A stretch of 15,708 bases of DNA from Gemmatimonadota bacterium (GTDB lineage Bacteria > Gemmatimonadota > Gemmatimonadetes > Gemmatimonadales > GWC2-71-9), in the NCBI GenBank assembly GCA_029862935.1, contig JAOTWK010000038.1, positions 1 through 15,708 on the forward strand, written 5' to 3'. The stretch's first letter is position 1; each line of letters starts with the position of its first letter. A model generated the notes under the pieces. The model saw only the letters and a list, made by a program, of their open reading frames with translations, was not told the origin of the DNA and searched no databases. Positions 14,091 through 15,708 of this stretch are shown one piece after another. Made by a program: the position numbers and the translations under genes.

Positions 14091-15674
14091 ATGCGTACAC
14101 TGAACAGACTGGTCATTTCCACGCTGCTACTGTTAGCCGTCGCTGTTGGGCCAGCGTCGGCCCAACGCGCCCCGTCGCGCGAGGATCTCAAGCAAGAAGT
14201 GCTCGAGCAGGTCATCTCTATGGAGAAGCAGTCGCAGGAGATGGTCGATATGGTGTTCAGTCTCGGGGAACTCGGGTTCCAAGAACACCGCACGGTGGCG
14301 TATCTGACAGACATTCTCCAACGCGAGGGCTTCCGCGTCGACATGGGATGCGCCGGGATGCCCACCTGTTACGTCGCGTCGTGGGGCAGCGGGAAGCCTG
14401 TGATCGGCATCATGGGAGACATCGACGGACTGCCCGAGACGTCACAGCGGCCGGGCGTAGCGTATCACGACCCACTGATACCCGGTGGCCCCGGTCACGG
14501 CGAAGGCCATAACAGCGCCCCGGCGGTCGATATCGTCGCGGCCATCGCCGTCAAACGGGTGATGGAGAAGTACGGGCTCCCGGGTGAAGTGCGCGTGATC
14601 CCGGGGGTTGCCGAGGAATTGGTGGCGAGCCGCACGTACATGGTGATGGCCGACCTGTTCGACGGCATGGATGCCATGCTCTCGACCCATGTGAGTAGCC
14701 GCATGTCGACCACGTACGGCATCTCCGGTTCGGGTCTGGTCTCGACGATCTTCACGTTCAGTGGCAAGAGTGCCCATGGTGCCGGCTCCCCATGGGCGGG
14801 ACGTAGCGCACTCGACGCCGTCGAGCTCATGAACACAGGCTGGAACTTCCGGCGCGAGCATCTCCGCCTGCACCAGCGCTCCCACTACGTCATCGTGAAC
14901 GGTGGAAGCCAACCGAACGTCGTGCCGTCCCAGGCATCGGTGTGGTACTACTTCCGTGAGCTGGATTATCCTCGCATCAAAGAGCTGCACGAGCTGGGAC
15001 AGACGATGGCGCAAGCCGCGAGCATGATGACGAGCACCACGGTGGAGGAGCGGATTCTTGGTTCGGCGTGGCCGCAGACCTATAACAAGCCGATGGCGGA
15101 GCGTATGCACCGGAACATGGAGGCCGTTGGCATGCCGCCGTGGACCGACAAGGACGTCATGCTGGCCAAGGCGGTGCAGCGCGAGCTGGGCCGCGACACG
15201 ACCGGGCTCCCCATGGAAGTCGATTCACTGCGCGAGGCGGATCAAGGGATGGGTGGCGGGAGCGACGATATCGCCGAGGTGTCGTGGATCGTGCCCACGG
15301 TGCGATTGCGCTATCCCGCGAACATCCCGGGAACCACCGGTCATCACTGGTCGAGCGCGATCGCGATGGCGACGCCGATCGCGCACAAAGGGGCCAACTA
15401 CGGGAGCCGAGTGATCGCCATGACGGCAATCGAGCTGATCGCCGACGAGGACTTTCTCGAAGAGACGCAACGGTACCATCGCGATGTCCAAACCGCCGAC
15501 ATGCAGTGGACGTCGCTCATTCCAGAGGGAACGCCACCACCCATCCACTTGAATGCAGACAAGATGGAGCGCTTCCGTCCTGCGCTGGAAGCACTGGTGT
15601 ACGACCCGACTCGATATGCCACCTATTTGGATCAGCTGGGCGTCGACTATCCGACGATTCGCAGAGAGCCATGA
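14091..15674 (+). CDS. Secreted M20-family amidohydrolase/peptidase (AbgB-like)
   Basis: A 527-aa zinc-type hydrolase exported by a signal peptide cut after ASAQ (residue 25). The fold is that of M20D amidohydrolases, related to AbgB, which split N-acyl or p-aminobenzoyl amino acids and short peptides. Visible motifs are IMGDIDGLPE (107-116), PGHGEGHNSAP (134-144), GVAEELV (172-178) with the general base pair E175-E176, STHVSS (198-203), the dimerisation-domain GKSAHGAGSPWAGRSALDAVELM (in two parts: 225-236 and 237-247), GGSQPNVVP (271-279) and GHHW (417-420). In place of the Cys-Gly-His metal motif common in M20D stands Glu-Gly-His (E138-G-H140), which I recall in related secreted members. 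The start ATG 14091 has GGGAG six bases ahead. It follows the DUF5916 gene by 46 bp. Natural substrate unknown. Confidence 0.9.
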   Translation: MRTLNRLVISTLLLLAVAVGPASAQRAPSREDLKQEVLEQVISMEKQSQEMVDMVFSLGELGFQEHRTVAYLTDILQREGFRVDMGCAGMPTCYVASWGSGKPVIGIMGDIDGLPETSQRPGVAYHDPLIPGGPGHGEGHNSAPAVDIVAAIAVKRVMEKYGLPGEVRVIPGVAEELVASRTYMVMADLFDGMDAMLSTHVSSRMSTTYGISGSGLVSTIFTFSGKSAHGAGSPWAGRSALDAVELMNTGWNFRREHLRLHQRSHYVIVNGGSQPNVVPSQASVWYYFRELDYPRIKELHELGQTMAQAASMMTSTTVEERILGSAWPQTYNKPMAERMHRNMEAVGMPPWTDKDVMLAKAVQRELGRDTTGLPMEVDSLREADQGMGGGSDDIAEVSWIVPTVRLRYPANIPGTTGHHWSSAIAMATPIAHKGANYGSRVIAMTAIELIADEDFLEETQRYHRDVQTADMQWTSLIPEGTPPPIHLNADKMERFRPALEALVYDPTRYATYLDQLGVDYPTIRREP

Positions 15675-15708
15675 CCCACGGTGTGAAGGAGACGAGCATG
15701 GGCCGTTT
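15671..15708 (+). CDS. Start of a further gene, cut by the window edge
   Basis: Two in-frame starts exist: an ATG at 15671 that overlaps the peptidase stop as ATGA, and an ATG at 15698 with a good AAGGAG site (15686-15691) six bases ahead. The second looks better for initiation. Only three complete codons (M-G-R) remain after it, so the product cannot be identified. Same strand and tight spacing imply the same operon as the peptidase. Confidence 0.5.
   Translation, partial: MTHGVKETSMGR

Overview
The window is high-GC bacterial DNA packed with genes. The mix suggests a Gemmatimonadota bacterium or a close relative: two large secreted DUF5916-type outer-membrane proteins, a secreted M20 peptidase, a 7Fe ferredoxin, a bacilliredoxin, a PQQ-type sugar dehydrogenase, and a carotenoid desaturase gene behind a B12-binding MerR regulator. 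This taxon call is inference from protein style, not a database match. I see no rRNA, tRNA, CRISPR array, insertion sequence or phage gene.

Left block (1-2565). A crtI-like phytoene desaturase runs off the left edge on the minus strand. Its start overlaps the stop of a CarH/CarA-like (MerR plus cobalamin-binding) regulator, so the two form one operon. In front of the regulator is a recognisable minus-strand promoter. A near-perfect palindrome fills its 17-bp spacer, and a direct repeat of that palindrome's half lies just upstream of the -35. This looks like a light/B12-responsive, self-regulated carotenoid switch. Divergent from it is an ArsN2-like acetyltransferase. A strong hairpin terminator separates that gene from a convergent 7Fe ferredoxin.

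Middle block (2680-6116, plus strand). Four closely spaced genes look like an operon: a signal-peptide-less cobalamin-binding-type (PF01497) protein, a BrxA/BrxB bacilliredoxin, a glycerophosphodiester phosphodiesterase, and an exported glucose/sorbosone-type PQQ dehydrogenase. The 41 bp between this operon and the convergent aminotransferase consists mostly of heptamer repeats that also fold into a hairpin.

Minus operon (6158-11232 or 11280). In transcription order it holds a HAD phosphatase, an MscS channel, a 747-aa DUF5916 outer-membrane protein and a class I/II aminotransferase. Gaps are 78, 21 and 5 bp.

Right block (11408 to the end, plus strand). A second, larger DUF5916 outer-membrane protein diverges from the HAD gene. 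It is followed by a secreted M20-type amidohydrolase/peptidase and the first codons of one more gene. The theme of the right half is the cell envelope: two beta-barrel proteins of unknown substrate, a channel and a secreted hydrolase. The most promising signal is the carH-like gene, its operator-like promoter and its atypical B12-ligand residue. Most other genes belong to known families.
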